Assembly: GCA_035546335.1 (NCBI GenBank)
Contig: DATKDP010000002.1
Coordinates: 28,391-92,390, forward strand
Reading direction: 5' to 3'
DNA: 64,000 bases
Origin: DATKDP01 sp035546335
GTDB lineage: Bacteria > Acidobacteriota > Thermoanaerobaculia > Gp7-AA8
Shown: piece after piece, positions 25,775 through 34,520 of the stretch
Layout: the number at the start of each line of letters is the position of its first letter
Position numbering within the stretch: position 1 is the first letter of the stretch
Notes under the pieces: model-generated
Databases searched by the model: none
Told to the model about the DNA's origin: nothing
Seen by the model: the letters and a program-made list of their open reading frames with translations, nothing else
Translations under genes and position numbers: made by a program

Positions 25775-26857
25775 TCAGGATGTCCTCGTCCTTCCACGCC
25801 ACAGCTCGCCCTGCGCCAGCGCGAGTATTCTTCGCCGGCATGAAGGGCAGATATGTTGGTAGTGATCGGCTCCGGCGGACTCGATCTCGTACCGATACCC
25901 GAGCTCGCGCTCGACGTCGATGAGGTCGTTGATCTGGAGCAGGGGAGCGAAGTCGCGGCCGCAACGCCGGCATGCCGCCATTCCCTCGCGAGCTCCAACG
26001 TCCTTGTAGAAGCTGACGCCGAGTTGTGCGGGCCGCTGGAAGATGTGAAAGAACTTTCCGAACGGGAGCCACAACAGTGTGAAGATGACGGTGACGGCAT
26101 GCAGCAGGGCGAGGAAGTCGTATCCGTAGCCTTTCATCCAGGTATAGCTCGCCGTCAGAAGCAGGCCGCTCACGCTGATGGCGAACAGGAGAATCAGCGG
26201 CATGAAGTCTTCGCCGAATCGCTGCGTCGCCGCCGCGCCGTGCTCGCGCATTCTGCGGCGCATGGCGAGCATCACGCCTGCGATCACCAGGAACGAGGAC
26301 CAGACCAGTCCGTGAAAAATCAGGAACGCGGTGAGGGAGTGAATTCGGAACGAATTCGTGGCAAAGCCGAAGACGTACGTCCGGTAGCTCTCCAGATCGC
26401 CCGGAACCGTTTCGAAGTGAATCCATCCGAAGACGAGGGGAAAGGTGATCGCGAAAGCGAGAATGCAGCCCCACATGATGAGCGCGTGCGCCACTCCCCG
26501 CGTGCGATTCCGCGTGAAGATGAATCGGTTCAGGGCGAAATCGCTGATCACCCGACGGAACAAGTTTCCGATGTTGCGCGTCAGGTACCGCGGCGCGAAG
26601 AACACCTGCCAGCCTCGGATCCAGTACTTGCGGGTGGGAGGCCGCTGAAGCCACATCGCGTAGCGGTAGGTGATGGCAAACGTGGCGAACAGGGTTGCGA
26701 AGGTATACCCGACGAGCGCCGCATCGAAGTGCGCGAGGTTCCTCGACCCGAATACGATCAAGACCCCGAGGATCGCCGTGAAGAGAAGACCCCACGACAA
26801 CGCTGTCCATCGTTCTCGCCCAACGCGACCGAAACTCAGCATCGTAGCGAACTTCAT
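25775..26857 (-). CDS. membrane cytochrome-like subunit with C-terminal zinc-ribbon (NarI/HdrE-like)
   Basis: A protein of about 360 residues, first gene of the redox operon, two bases before the molybdoenzyme. Hydrophobic helices lie at about residues 18-38, 42-62, 120-140, 170-190, 215-235 and 245-270; several histidines (FRIHSLTAFLIFHGL, LLHAVTVIF) could ligate haem b, as in NarI-type quinol oxidising subunits. The cytoplasmic tail has CRRC and CPSC, a zinc-ribbon or cluster site. It would link the quinone pool to the ferredoxin and molybdoenzyme. The ATG at 26857 is preferred to 26890; neither has a strong ribosome site. Family assignment is tentative. Confidence 0.75.
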   Translation of the reverse strand: MKFATMLSFGRVGRERWTALSWGLLFTAILGVLIVFGSRNLAHFDAALVGYTFATLFATFAITYRYAMWLQRPPTRKYWIRGWQVFFAPRYLTRNIGNLFRRVISDFALNRFIFTRNRTRGVAHALIMWGCILAFAITFPLVFGWIHFETVPGDLESYRTYVFGFATNSFRIHSLTAFLIFHGLVWSSFLVIAGVMLAMRRRMREHGAAATQRFGEDFMPLILLFAISVSGLLLTASYTWMKGYGYDFLALLHAVTVIFTLLWLPFGKFFHIFQRPAQLGVSFYKDVGAREGMAACRRCGRDFAPLLQINDLIDVERELGYRYEIESAGADHYQHICPSCRRRILALAQGELWRGRTRTS

Positions 26858-26921
26858 AGCAGAATCCGCAACCGGGCAACATGATATCAATCATGCGGTG
26901 GTGAATCGACGGGTGCGGTTG

Positions 26922-27030
26922 ACCTCTGCCGGTGGTGGCGCTGCGCGCTCACCACCGGCTGGACTCCCATCATCCCTTCGGGATGGCGGACCCGTGGAAC
27001 TGTGCCGGCCGCCTTCGCGGCCAACTGCCC
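26922..27030. repeat. dispersed repeat family B, copy 3 (most complete)
   Basis: It carries GGTGGTGGCGCTGCGCGCTC, then ACCACCGGCTGG, the perfect palindrome CATCCCTTCGGGATG (26971-26985), GCGGACCCGTGG, and TGTGCCGGCCGCC. GGTGGTG and CACCACC pair into a second hairpin. It separates the redox operon promoter from the 3' end of the next small gene; a diverged copy lies at 32727-32790. Confidence 0.85.
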
Positions 27031-27034
27031 GATA

Positions 27035-27253
27035 CTAACGACGCTTCGGCACGACGAGCAGGAGTGCGCCGGCGGCAATCGCGGCAATGCCCGCCCAGAG
27101 GGGGATGTTGACCGTCCGCTTTTCTTTGACCGAGAAGTCGAAGGGACCGAGGTTGACCTCGTGCGTCGCCTTCGTGTAGGTGAACTTCCCGTAGAGGATG
27201 CCGGCGATGCCGGCGATGATCAGGATGATGGCCACGATTTTGAGCGCGCTCAT
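27035..27253 (-). CDS. small two-span membrane protein
   Basis: A 72-residue protein with helices at about residues 5-22 and 50-67, joined by a polar loop (FTYTKATHEVNLGPFDFSVKEKRTVNIP), and a basic tail (PKRR). GGAGG is well placed before the ATG. Similar short proteins of unknown function with this loop are widespread in bacteria. No partner is evident; it stands alone between two intergenic regions. Confidence 0.75.
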   Translation of the reverse strand: MSALKIVAIILIIAGIAGILYGKFTYTKATHEVNLGPFDFSVKEKRTVNIPLWAGIAAIAAGALLLVVPKRR

Positions 27254-27366
27254 GACACCAACCTCCGGCTGGATCGCCGGCTGATCGCATCGATCACTAC
27301 GAAGCAGAGCAGTTCCATGCAGTCCGTTCTTCTTTCACCTTCATCGCAGTATCTGATGAACGAGAA

Positions 27367-27753
27367 TCATCGGCGGCCTTTTCGCGGCTCAGCCGGTCTG
27401 CGTCGAAGTTCCTCCCCTTTCTGGGGGGATGTCGTCGTCTCTGCAGCATGTTCCGTGAGCTGCACGAGGTTGTCGATGATCGTCGCCACACGAGCCAGAA
27501 ACTCGGGCCTGATCGTTGCGAGACGGTCGATGAGCGGTTTCAGGTGGCCGATGTTCCCTATGTCGTTCGGAAGAAGATTGCCCGGCTTCTCGCCGAGGGC
27601 CTCGCTGATGCTGACGAAGTCCTCGAGGTACAGCCCGCGCTGACTGGCCTCCAGCCTGGCGAGCTGCGCGGGGGACATGCCGACGGTTCTGGCGACGTCG
27701 GCCTGGCTCCGAGACTTTGATTTGCGGAGCTGCCGGAGGATTCGCCCGTACAT
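27367..27753 (-). CDS. XRE family helix-turn-helix regulator
   Basis: A 128-residue protein with an N-terminal HTH_3 domain (residues about 5-62: ILRQLRKSKSRSQADVARTVGMSPAQLARLEASQ, visible as SQADVARTVG and SPAQLARLEASQRG) and a helical C-terminal part with a basic tail. It is divergent from the large CheB-CheR kinase gene and may regulate that promoter and its own; a GGCAA-TTGCC inverted repeat lies 33 bases upstream of the start. A long open frame extends upstream to 28449 without motifs and is not used. Confidence 0.87.
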   Translation of the reverse strand: MYGRILRQLRKSKSRSQADVARTVGMSPAQLARLEASQRGLYLEDFVSISEALGEKPGNLLPNDIGNIGHLKPLIDRLATIRPEFLARVATIIDNLVQLTEHAAETTTSPQKGEELRRRPAEPRKGRR

Positions 27754-27785
27754 GCTAGCGGGCGATGCACGCGGCTTGCCAGACA

Positions 27786-27798
27786 GGCAACATTTGCC
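27786..27798. promoter_or_regulatory. candidate operator, GGCAA-CAT-TTGCC inverted repeat
   Basis: A perfect 5+3+5 inverted repeat 33 bases upstream of the XRE start codon. A related half-site (TTGCC) overlaps the -35 element of the divergent promoter at 27954. Binding by the XRE protein is inference. Confidence 0.4.
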
Positions 27799-27953
27799 AT
27801 GACGATTTCCCAAACGGATAGTCGAGTGCGGCTGCCGCCGCGGAGAGGGAAGGGGATCCGTCGGAAAAATCAGGAACTGACCGATGGTGGCGCGCCGATG
27901 CTTGTCAACACAGCGGGCCGTTATTGCCGATAAGGTAACTTTTGTCTGATTCG

Positions 27954-27982
27954 TTGCCAAAAACGAAATTAGAGGATATACT
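27954..27982 (+). promoter_or_regulatory. sigma-70-type promoter for the CheB-CheR kinase gene
   Basis: TTGCCA (27954-27959) and TATACT (27977-27982) are separated by 17 bases in a locally AT-rich stretch that stands out from the GC-rich surroundings. The kinase start codon lies about 140 bases downstream. The rest of 27754-28123 has no recognisable gene. Confidence 0.65.
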
Positions 27983-28123
27983 GGACTCGTGATCTCAGTA
28001 CACGCCTGATCAAGCAGGTCGCGACTCAAGCGCGCATGAGACGGCTGCCAATCCGGCAAATGCTGTGCGCGTCCCGCCACTTCCTCCATCCTCAGACGGG
28101 TATTCCAGGAAGGATGTGCGTCG

Positions 28124-31100
28124 ATGGCAACCCGTACCACCTCGCGGCACTCCGCCATCCAAGCGGAGGTGTCTAAGACCACATCCGCCCATGCGCGCGA
28201 CGACGCTGACAACGCCGGCGAGCGAATCATGTCACAACGCAGCGCAGCCGCTGTCCGTGTCGTGGGAATCGGTGCATCGGCGGGAGGTCTCGACGCATTC
28301 CTCGATCTCGTCGGCGCCATTCCGGCCGACACGGGACTGGCCTTCGTGCTGATCCAGCACCTCGATCCGCGCCACGACAGCATGCTCGGCGAGATCCTCG
28401 CCGGGGCCGCGTCGATTCCCGTGCAGGAAGTGGCGGACGGGATGCGCATCGAGCGCGATCGGGTCTACGTGATTCCGCCCGATACGCAGATGACCATGGA
28501 TGGCGATGTCCTGCGGCTGATCCCGCGAACGCCGAAGGCGCCGCATCGTCCGCTGGACACGTTCTTCTCCTCGTTGGCGAAGGACCGGAAACGCTTCGCG
28601 ATCGGCGTAGTACTCTCCGGCAACGACGCGGACGGAGCTCTCGGCCTGCAGGCGATTCGCGACGCCGGAGGAATTACCTTCGCTCAGAATCCGGAAAGTG
28701 CGAAGTTCGACGTGATGCCGCGGGCAGCAGCCGTCGCCGCGGACTTCGTGCTGCCGCCCGCCGGAATCGCCGAGCGGCTGGTGAGCATCGCCCGGCGCGG
28801 CGGCTCGGAAGAAAGCAAACAGTCGCGGCATCAGAATGCGGACGAGCTCGACCGCATTCTCGAACTGCTGCACGCGCGGCATCCGACCGACTTCAGCCAT
28901 TTCAAACGAGCAAGCGTCGAGCGGCGCATCCTGAGGCGTGTTCTTCTGGGGGGCCACGAAAACGTCAGCGGGTACGCCGACGCTCTCGAGAAAGACGACG
29001 ACGCAGTCGAGACGCTCTACCACGATCTTCTGATCGGCGTGACTTCGTTCTTCCGCGAGCCGGGGCGCTTCGAGGCACTGAAGAGGGTCGCCTTTCCCGC
29101 GATCCTCGAGAACCGCGGACCCGACGACAGCATCCGGATCTGGGTCGCGGGCTGCTCGACGGGCGAGGAGGTGTACTCGCTGGGCATCACGCTGCTGGAG
29201 TTTCTCGACGGCCGTGCCGATGCGCCGCGAATCGTCATCTACGGGACCGACATCAACGAGAAATCGCTGAAGAAGGCGCGGACCGCGGTGTACTCGGAGC
29301 GTGCGGTGAGCGGCGTGTCGCAACGACGCCTGGCGGAGTTCTTCACGCCCGTTCCGGGGGGGTACAAGATCGCGACGGCTCTTCGCGAGCTGTGCGTCTT
29401 CGCCGCGCACGATCTGACACGAGATCCTCCCTACTCGCGGATCGATCTGGTGACCTGTTGCAACGTCCTGATCTACTTCGATCCGGAGCTGCAGAAGAGA
29501 GCGGTCGCGATGCTGCAGTACGCGATTGCCCAGGGGGGATTCCTGATGCTCGGAAGCTCGGAGGGTCTCCGCGGCACGACGAATCAGCTGACCCCCGTTT
29601 CGGCCAAGCCGCTGATCTATCGCAAGCTCCAGGTGCCGGCGGCGCTGGCCCCCTTCGACGTTGAGCGCCCACCTCGGTCGAGCGTTACCGCAGCCGCTCC
29701 TCTCCAGCACCGCATCGCGGGCGGAGCTCACGTCGATCGAAACAACGAGGACGACGCCTTCCTCGCCTTCCATCTCGCTCCGTGCGGGGTGCTCGTGGAC
29801 GGACAGATGGAGATCACGCGTATCCGTGGTGACGTGTCTCCTTTCATCGCGCTCGAACCGGGAGACGCGTCACTCGATCTGTTCAGCCTGGTGCGGCATC
29901 ACGAGATGCTCGCGGTGCTGCGAGGCGCAGTCCGCCGTGCGTTCCGCGAGCAGATCACCGTGACCAGGGAGAACATTCTGGTGATGGACGGCGACGCTCG
30001 CCGCACCGTCGGGTTCGATGTGATTCCGTACGGGACTCCTCCCCCGGGACACGAGCGTTGCTGGATCGTGTTCCGCAGCAGCCTGGTTTCGGCGAATCGC
30101 AAGGCCGGGCGGCCGGGCGTTCAGGCGGAGATCGACGGGCTTCGGCAGGCACTGGCCTCGGCCATCGATGATCGCGAGCTTCTCGCCGAGGAGGCTTCCG
30201 CCACGGCCGAGGAAGCACAGTCGAGCGATGAAGAGCTGCGCAGCACAAACGAAGAGCTGGAGACGGCGAAAGAGGAGCTCCAGTCGGCGAACGAAGAACT
30301 GAGCACGCTCAACGACGAGCTCCGGGCGCGCAACACGGCGCTGGTGAAGCTGAACGACGACATCGAGAATCTCCTGGGCGCCGTGGAGATCCCGATTCTC
30401 TTCGTCGGAACCGATCTGACCGTGCGCCGGTTCAACACCACCGCAGGGCTGCTGTTGAACCTGCGCGCCGGCGCGATCGGCCGGCCTCTCCACGAGGCGA
30501 AGTCGGTGCTCGACGTTTCCAATCTGGGGAAGCTCGTCGGAGCGGTCATCGAGACAGCCATGGCCGCGGACGTCGAGGTGCAGGATGCGATCGGCGACTG
30601 GCGGCTGCTGCGCATTCGCGCGTACCGCACAGCCGACGGAAGGATTGACGGTGCCATCGTGGCCGTCCTCGACATCAATGTTCTGAAGCGAAGCGTCCTG
30701 GTCGCTGAAGAAGCGGCGTGTGCCGCCGACATGCTCTCCCAGGCGAGCGTTCTGCTTGCGTCATCGCTCGACTACGAAACGACGCTCGAGTCGCTCACAC
30801 GCCTCTCCACGGCGGCGTTCGCCGACTGGTGCGCCGTGGATCTGGTCAACGAAGATGGCTCGATTCGCCACCTCACCGTCTCGCACGCCAACCCCGTGCT
30901 GCGCGACCTCGCGCTGCAGTTCCAGGAAGTCGCCTTCAGCGAGCCGGAGCGCGCGCCGGGCGCGCCGCAGGCGCTCCTGCAGCGCAAGTCGGTGCTGCTC
31001 ACCGACATCGCCGACTCACATTTGTCCGGCGTGCAGCCTGAGGCGAAGATCATGCAGCTCATCGGCGCGCTCGGCGTACGCTCGCTCATCAGCGTGCCGC

Positions 31101-32029
31101 TGATCGTCCGCGACAAGGTGCTGGGGACGACGACATTCTCCTCATCACGCCGCCGGTACGACGAAGCCGACCTGCGTCTGGCCGAGGAATTGTCCCAACG
31201 CGCCGCCGTGGCGATCGATACGGCCATGCTCTTCGGCGAGGCCGAGAGCGCGAACCGGTACAAGGACGCATTCCTCGGGACCGTGGCTCACGAGCTGCGA
31301 ACGCCGCTGACCTCGATCATCGGCTGGGTGCAGTTGTCGAAGGAGGCTCCGAATCTCTTCGGCGAAGCCTTCGTCCGGATCGAACAAAGTGCGAGCCTGC
31401 TCCAGGTGTTCACCGAGGATCTGCTGGACGTGACGCGAATCCGTGAGCAGAAGTTGAGCATGGAGATGGCGGAGGTCGATTTTGCATCGGTCGTCAGGTC
31501 GGCCCTGGACATCACTGCTCCTGCCGCGCTCGGTAGCGCGATTCGAGTCCATTCGGATCTCGCCCTCGATCCTGCGCCGATGTGTGGCGACAGCGTGCGG
31601 TTGCTGCAGGTCGTGTGGAACCTTCTGGGGAATGCGATCAAATTCACGCCGCCCGAAGGAGAGATTGACGTCCTGCTGGACCGGACCGGAAACGATGCCC
31701 GGTTGTCGGTGCGCGATACGGGCGCCGGCATCAGCGCCGACTTCGCGCCGCATGTCTTCGAGTTGTACCAGCAGGCGGATGAGGCGACAGGTCACCAGCC
31801 GGGGCTGGGAATCGGCCTGGCGATCGTCAAGCAGATCGTGAAGCTCCACGGCGGAACGGTGCGCGTCGAGAGTGCCGGTCTCGGTCGCGGATCGACGTTC
31901 GTCGTCACGCTGCCGCTCTCCTCCACGGCGACCGAAAGCGTGAGTCCTTCCGGAGCCGGCCCCCGGTCGGGCAAGTCCCGCCTAGCCGGCAGGCGAGCTA
32001 CGGCGCAGCCCGAATCGGGGCCTTCATGA
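28124..32029 (+). CDS. CheB-CheR fusion sensor histidine kinase (CheB, CheR, PAS, coiled coil, PAS, GAF, HisKA, HATPase)
   Basis: A 1301-residue signalling protein. Residues about 44-220 are a CheB methylesterase (GIGASAGGLDAF with the catalytic Ser, IQHLDPRHDS, SGNDADGALG). About 240-490 is a CheR methyltransferase (FKRASVERRILRR, WVAGCSTGEEVYSLGI). A PAS-like region, a long Glu-rich coiled coil (about 665-745), a PAS, a GAF (about 870-1035), a HisKA box (VAHELRTPL, His1056) and a HATPase domain (NAIKFTPPEG, GLGIGLAIVKQIVKLHGG) follow. No receiver and no membrane helix are present, so it is soluble. AGGAAGG precedes the ATG. Such fusions are thought to act outside classical chemotaxis; no che cluster is nearby. 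Confidence 0.95.
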   Translation: MATRTTSRHSAIQAEVSKTTSAHARDDADNAGERIMSQRSAAAVRVVGIGASAGGLDAFLDLVGAIPADTGLAFVLIQHLDPRHDSMLGEILAGAASIPVQEVADGMRIERDRVYVIPPDTQMTMDGDVLRLIPRTPKAPHRPLDTFFSSLAKDRKRFAIGVVLSGNDADGALGLQAIRDAGGITFAQNPESAKFDVMPRAAAVAADFVLPPAGIAERLVSIARRGGSEESKQSRHQNADELDRILELLHARHPTDFSHFKRASVERRILRRVLLGGHENVSGYADALEKDDDAVETLYHDLLIGVTSFFREPGRFEALKRVAFPAILENRGPDDSIRIWVAGCSTGEEVYSLGITLLEFLDGRADAPRIVIYGTDINEKSLKKARTAVYSERAVSGVSQRRLAEFFTPVPGGYKIATALRELCVFAAHDLTRDPPYSRIDLVTCCNVLIYFDPELQKRAVAMLQYAIAQGGFLMLGSSEGLRGTTNQLTPVSAKPLIYRKLQVPAALAPFDVERPPRSSVTAAAPLQHRIAGGAHVDRNNEDDAFLAFHLAPCGVLVDGQMEITRIRGDVSPFIALEPGDASLDLFSLVRHHEMLAVLRGAVRRAFREQITVTRENILVMDGDARRTVGFDVIPYGTPPPGHERCWIVFRSSLVSANRKAGRPGVQAEIDGLRQALASAIDDRELLAEEASATAEEAQSSDEELRSTNEELETAKEELQSANEELSTLNDELRARNTALVKLNDDIENLLGAVEIPILFVGTDLTVRRFNTTAGLLLNLRAGAIGRPLHEAKSVLDVSNLGKLVGAVIETAMAADVEVQDAIGDWRLLRIRAYRTADGRIDGAIVAVLDINVLKRSVLVAEEAACAADMLSQASVLLASSLDYETTLESLTRLSTAAFADWCAVDLVNEDGSIRHLTVSHANPVLRDLALQFQEVAFSEPERAPGAPQALLQRKSVLLTDIADSHLSGVQPEAKIMQLIGALGVRSLISVPLIVRDKVLGTTTFSSSRRRYDEADLRLAEELSQRAAVAIDTAMLFGEAESANRYKDAFLGTVAHELRTPLTSIIGWVQLSKEAPNLFGEAFVRIEQSASLLQVFTEDLLDVTRIREQKLSMEMAEVDFASVVRSALDITAPAALGSAIRVHSDLALDPAPMCGDSVRLLQVVWNLLGNAIKFTPPEGEIDVLLDRTGNDARLSVRDTGAGISADFAPHVFELYQQADEATGHQPGLGIGLAIVKQIVKLHGGTVRVESAGLGRGSTFVVTLPLSSTATESVSPSGAGPRSGKSRLAGRRATAQPESGPS

Positions 32030-32286
32030 CCAGACAGCTCGTTCGAACGACGGCGGGGAAAGTCCTTCGCAGCGACGATCTGATCGGCGACGAGAAGGAG
32101 GTGGCCGCGGAAATTCTGCGAGCGAGCCCCGATCTCGGCAACCCGCATGTGGTCCGATGCGATTGGTGCCGCGAGACTCGAATGCTCTTTCGCGACGAGA
32201 ACGACGGTCCGTTCAAGCTCACCGCACACGGATGGCGTTGCGAGCCGTGCGATGCGAATGCAGCCAGTCAGGAAGTCAAGTTCTGA
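32026..32286 (+). CDS. small zinc-ribbon-like protein coupled to the CheB-CheR kinase
   Basis: An 86-residue protein whose ATG overlaps the kinase stop by four bases (ATGA), showing translational coupling. Two CxxC pairs (CDWC and CEPC, about residues 45-48 and 72-75) suggest one zinc ribbon. The N-terminal half has a helical stretch (GDEKEVAAEILRASPDLG). No known family; it may be an accessory or output partner of the kinase. Confidence 0.7.
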   Translation: MTRQLVRTTAGKVLRSDDLIGDEKEVAAEILRASPDLGNPHVVRCDWCRETRMLFRDENDGPFKLTAHGWRCEPCDANAASQEVKF

Positions 32287-32296
32287 ACCGTGACGT

Positions 32297-32611
32297 TCAA
32301 TGTTTCACGGCGCTCCCGAGCGGCTTGACTGTGCCCGGGCGCCGATGCGGGCAGCGGTCGAGGCGCATTTCCGCCCCCGCTTCCACCCAGGCCCAGCCGG
32401 AGACGCCACATTTTTCGCAGCGCCAGGGCGTACGCTGAAACACGCGCGGCGGCGGTGACTCATCGAAGTGCCCTTCGGCGCGCGTCATTTTTCCAGCGCC
32501 GGTGTGCCGCGGAACCTTCGTAATGCCGGCTGCCCCTTCGCCGTTCGGGCAATCGGGCCATGGGCAGGGGAGCTGCCTGTGCTCGTGACGATGCTGGTCG
32601 CAGGCCTTCAT
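32297..32611 (-). CDS. small Cys/His-rich hypothetical protein
   Basis: A 104-residue protein with several Cys and His residues: CDQHRHEHRQLPCPWPDC at the N-terminus, CEKCG in the middle and RCPHRRPG near the end, compatible with two zinc sites. AGCGAGAAAG lies directly before the ATG. It converges with the preceding zinc-ribbon gene, ten bases away, and shows the same flavour of small metal-binding protein. Function unknown; a non-coding alternative is possible. Confidence 0.5.
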   Translation of the reverse strand: MKACDQHRHEHRQLPCPWPDCPNGEGAAGITKVPRHTGAGKMTRAEGHFDESPPPRVFQRTPWRCEKCGVSGWAWVEAGAEMRLDRCPHRRPGTVKPLGSAVKH

Positions 32612-32633
32612 CTTTCTCGCTCATGCTATCAAA

Positions 32634-32822
32634 AAGCAAAGCGCAAAGCGCAGAGGGCAGAGGGTGATCGTTCCGTTCCTCGCAGCCCTGCCGGGCTGCG
32701 TCGATTGTTTCGTGTTCACGCCGAACCGGTGGTGGCGCTTCGCGCTCACCACCGGCTGTGCTCCGGGCACCCCTCGGGGTGTTGGCTGCGCTTTCCCTCT
32801 GCCCTCTGCTATCTGCTATCCG
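32634..32822. repeat. AGAGGGCAGAGGG-type low-complexity repeats flanking a diverged repeat B copy
   Basis: GCAAAGCGCAAAGCGCAGAGGG opens the stretch (here given as AAAGCGCAAAGCGCAGAG), and CCCTCTGCCCTCTGCTATCT closes it in the opposite sense, so the ends can pair. Between them lies a diverged family B copy (32727-32790) with GGTGGTGGCGCTTCGCGCTC and the palindrome CACCCCTCGGGGTG (32768-32781). Confidence 0.75.
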
Positions 32823-34434
32823 CGCTCTCCTCCTCCCGATCCCACGCATATCTCTGCGCGAAGAGAGGGGCGAGAAGACTCTCGGCCGGAGTGTAATCAT
32901 CCGTCATGACGATCGCGTTTCGTGACGCGATCCAGGTGCGGAGCTGTTCGGAAGGGAGAGCGAGCCCGAACGCGGTCGTCGGATCACCGATGGTCCCCAT
33001 GCCGAACATTCCCTCGATCACCCGTTGCAGCTCCTCGGAAGCGATGACCACGAAGGTCGACTGGGTGTCGGTCAGATCGTCATCGCCTTCGACGAGGAGC
33101 GCGACGTTCTCCTCGCCGAACACCGACTGGAGTGTGCGGATGTAGGAGGCGAGAAATCTTCCCTTTTCGAAGTTGTCGATCACGTTGACGAGAAGGATGC
33201 CGTCGTCGGCGAGGAGGCGCTTCAGCTCGGAAGCAAATTCGCGTGTGGTGAGGTGAAACGGGACTGAGAGGTCGTTGAACGCGTCGAGCAGGATCACATC
33301 GTGAGTCGATCGCGCGCGAATGGCGAACCACCTGGCGTCGTGATTGATCGTCCTGATCGCCGTGGTCGGCGGCAATCCGAGGAACTGGTGGGCCGTGCGC
33401 GTGACCTCCGGGTCGATCTCGACCACCTCGATCTCAGCCCGAGGATAGACGATCTCGGCGCGTCTGGGCAGCGTGTAACCGCCTCCGCCGATGAAGAGAA
33501 GACGCATCGAGTCGAATTGCCGATGACGCCAGGCGAGAGCCTCGTCGAAGAGCTTCAGGTACCCGTAGGTGAGATGCGCCGGCTCGTACAGATCGTTGTA
33601 CGAGTGCGCGAGCTGATCGAGATAGAGAACCTGCAGCGCTCCCCCGCCGTCCGTTCTCGCACTCTTCTCCACGCGGATCGTGTAGTACTCGCTCTCTGCG
33701 AAGTGATACGCCTCGGCCATGAGCGATTTCGGGAGGAGCCGATCGTGAACGCGCGCCATGAGAAACGGATCGGCGAAGATCGCCGCGACGATGGAGATTG
33801 CGAGAAGCACTCCCATCGCTCGCCCCCAGCGGCCGAAGAGCTCGCCGAGAACGAGGCCGGTGAGAATGAGCAGCAGGCCGATGGCCACGAGAATCGTTCG
33901 TGTGCCGAATCGGGGTACGAGATAGAAGCCGGTCATGAAAGTCCCGGCGATCGCGCCGAGCGTGGAGAAGGCGTAGAGCTTGCCGACGACGCGGCCGGTG
34001 CGGTCGAGATCGCGCACGGCAAGCTTGACGGCAACGGGCGAGATCATCCCGAGAAGAAGCGCGGGAAGGAAGAACAACAGCGTCGAGAGGATCACAACGC
34101 GCTGGAGCAGCGTGTCGCCGGCTCCGAGGCGGGCGACGATCCCCTGGTCGGCAGCGAGCAGATCGGTCAGAGGAGGAATTGCGATCGAGGCCACGCCCGA
34201 GAAGAGCAGGAGCCAGCCGAGTGTCGATCCATGGGGAAAGCGGTCGGCGATGAGTCCGCCGAGCCAGGCGCCGACGCTGATGCCGGCGAGCACGACGCCG
34301 ATGATGCTGGTCCAGGTGTAGAGGGAGACTCCGACATAGGGGGCCATGATGCGTCCGGCGACGAGCTCGATGACCAGCGTGCAGAAGCTGGCGATGAAGA
34401 CGATGACTGCAGCTTTGACGACCTCGACTCGCAT
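32809..34434 (-). CDS. membrane-anchored spermidine synthase-like protein
   Basis: A 541-residue fused protein. Residues 1-215 form about seven membrane helices resembling an MFS half-domain (ELVAGRIMAPYVGVSLYTWTSIIGV). Residues about 240-530 are a spermidine-synthase-fold, SAM-type domain (LLFIGGGGYTLPR, VVEIDPEVTRTA, DVILLDAFNDLSVPFHL and MTDDYTPAESLLAP). Proteins of this architecture are common in bacteria, and their aminopropyl transfer activity is mostly untested. The last few residues are encoded by the low-complexity repeat, so the C-terminus is not natural-looking. Divergent from the SGNH hydrolase gene. Confidence 0.88.
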   Translation of the reverse strand: MRVEVVKAAVIVFIASFCTLVIELVAGRIMAPYVGVSLYTWTSIIGVVLAGISVGAWLGGLIADRFPHGSTLGWLLLFSGVASIAIPPLTDLLAADQGIVARLGAGDTLLQRVVILSTLLFFLPALLLGMISPVAVKLAVRDLDRTGRVVGKLYAFSTLGAIAGTFMTGFYLVPRFGTRTILVAIGLLLILTGLVLGELFGRWGRAMGVLLAISIVAAIFADPFLMARVHDRLLPKSLMAEAYHFAESEYYTIRVEKSARTDGGGALQVLYLDQLAHSYNDLYEPAHLTYGYLKLFDEALAWRHRQFDSMRLLFIGGGGYTLPRRAEIVYPRAEIEVVEIDPEVTRTAHQFLGLPPTTAIRTINHDARWFAIRARSTHDVILLDAFNDLSVPFHLTTREFASELKRLLADDGILLVNVIDNFEKGRFLASYIRTLQSVFGEENVALLVEGDDDLTDTQSTFVVIASEELQRVIEGMFGMGTIGDPTTAFGLALPSEQLRTWIASRNAIVMTDDYTPAESLLAPLFAQRYAWDREEESADSR

Positions 34435-34520
34435 CGGTATCTCACGTTCCCTGCATCGGTCTGATCACAGGGGGCGGTCATTGTATCGATGAGTCGATCC
34501 GAAGAGCTAGACTGGCGGGC

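Noticed and set aside
26878..26892. FNR-type site (TTGAT half-site) near the redox operon start
   Set aside because: Only one half-site fits; the second half and spacing do not match TTGAT-N4-ATCAA.
25773..26894. Extension of the molybdoenzyme frame by 374 residues upstream
   Set aside because: The extra part is an out-of-frame reading of the cytochrome-like gene; the cofactor and cluster motifs begin only after 25772.
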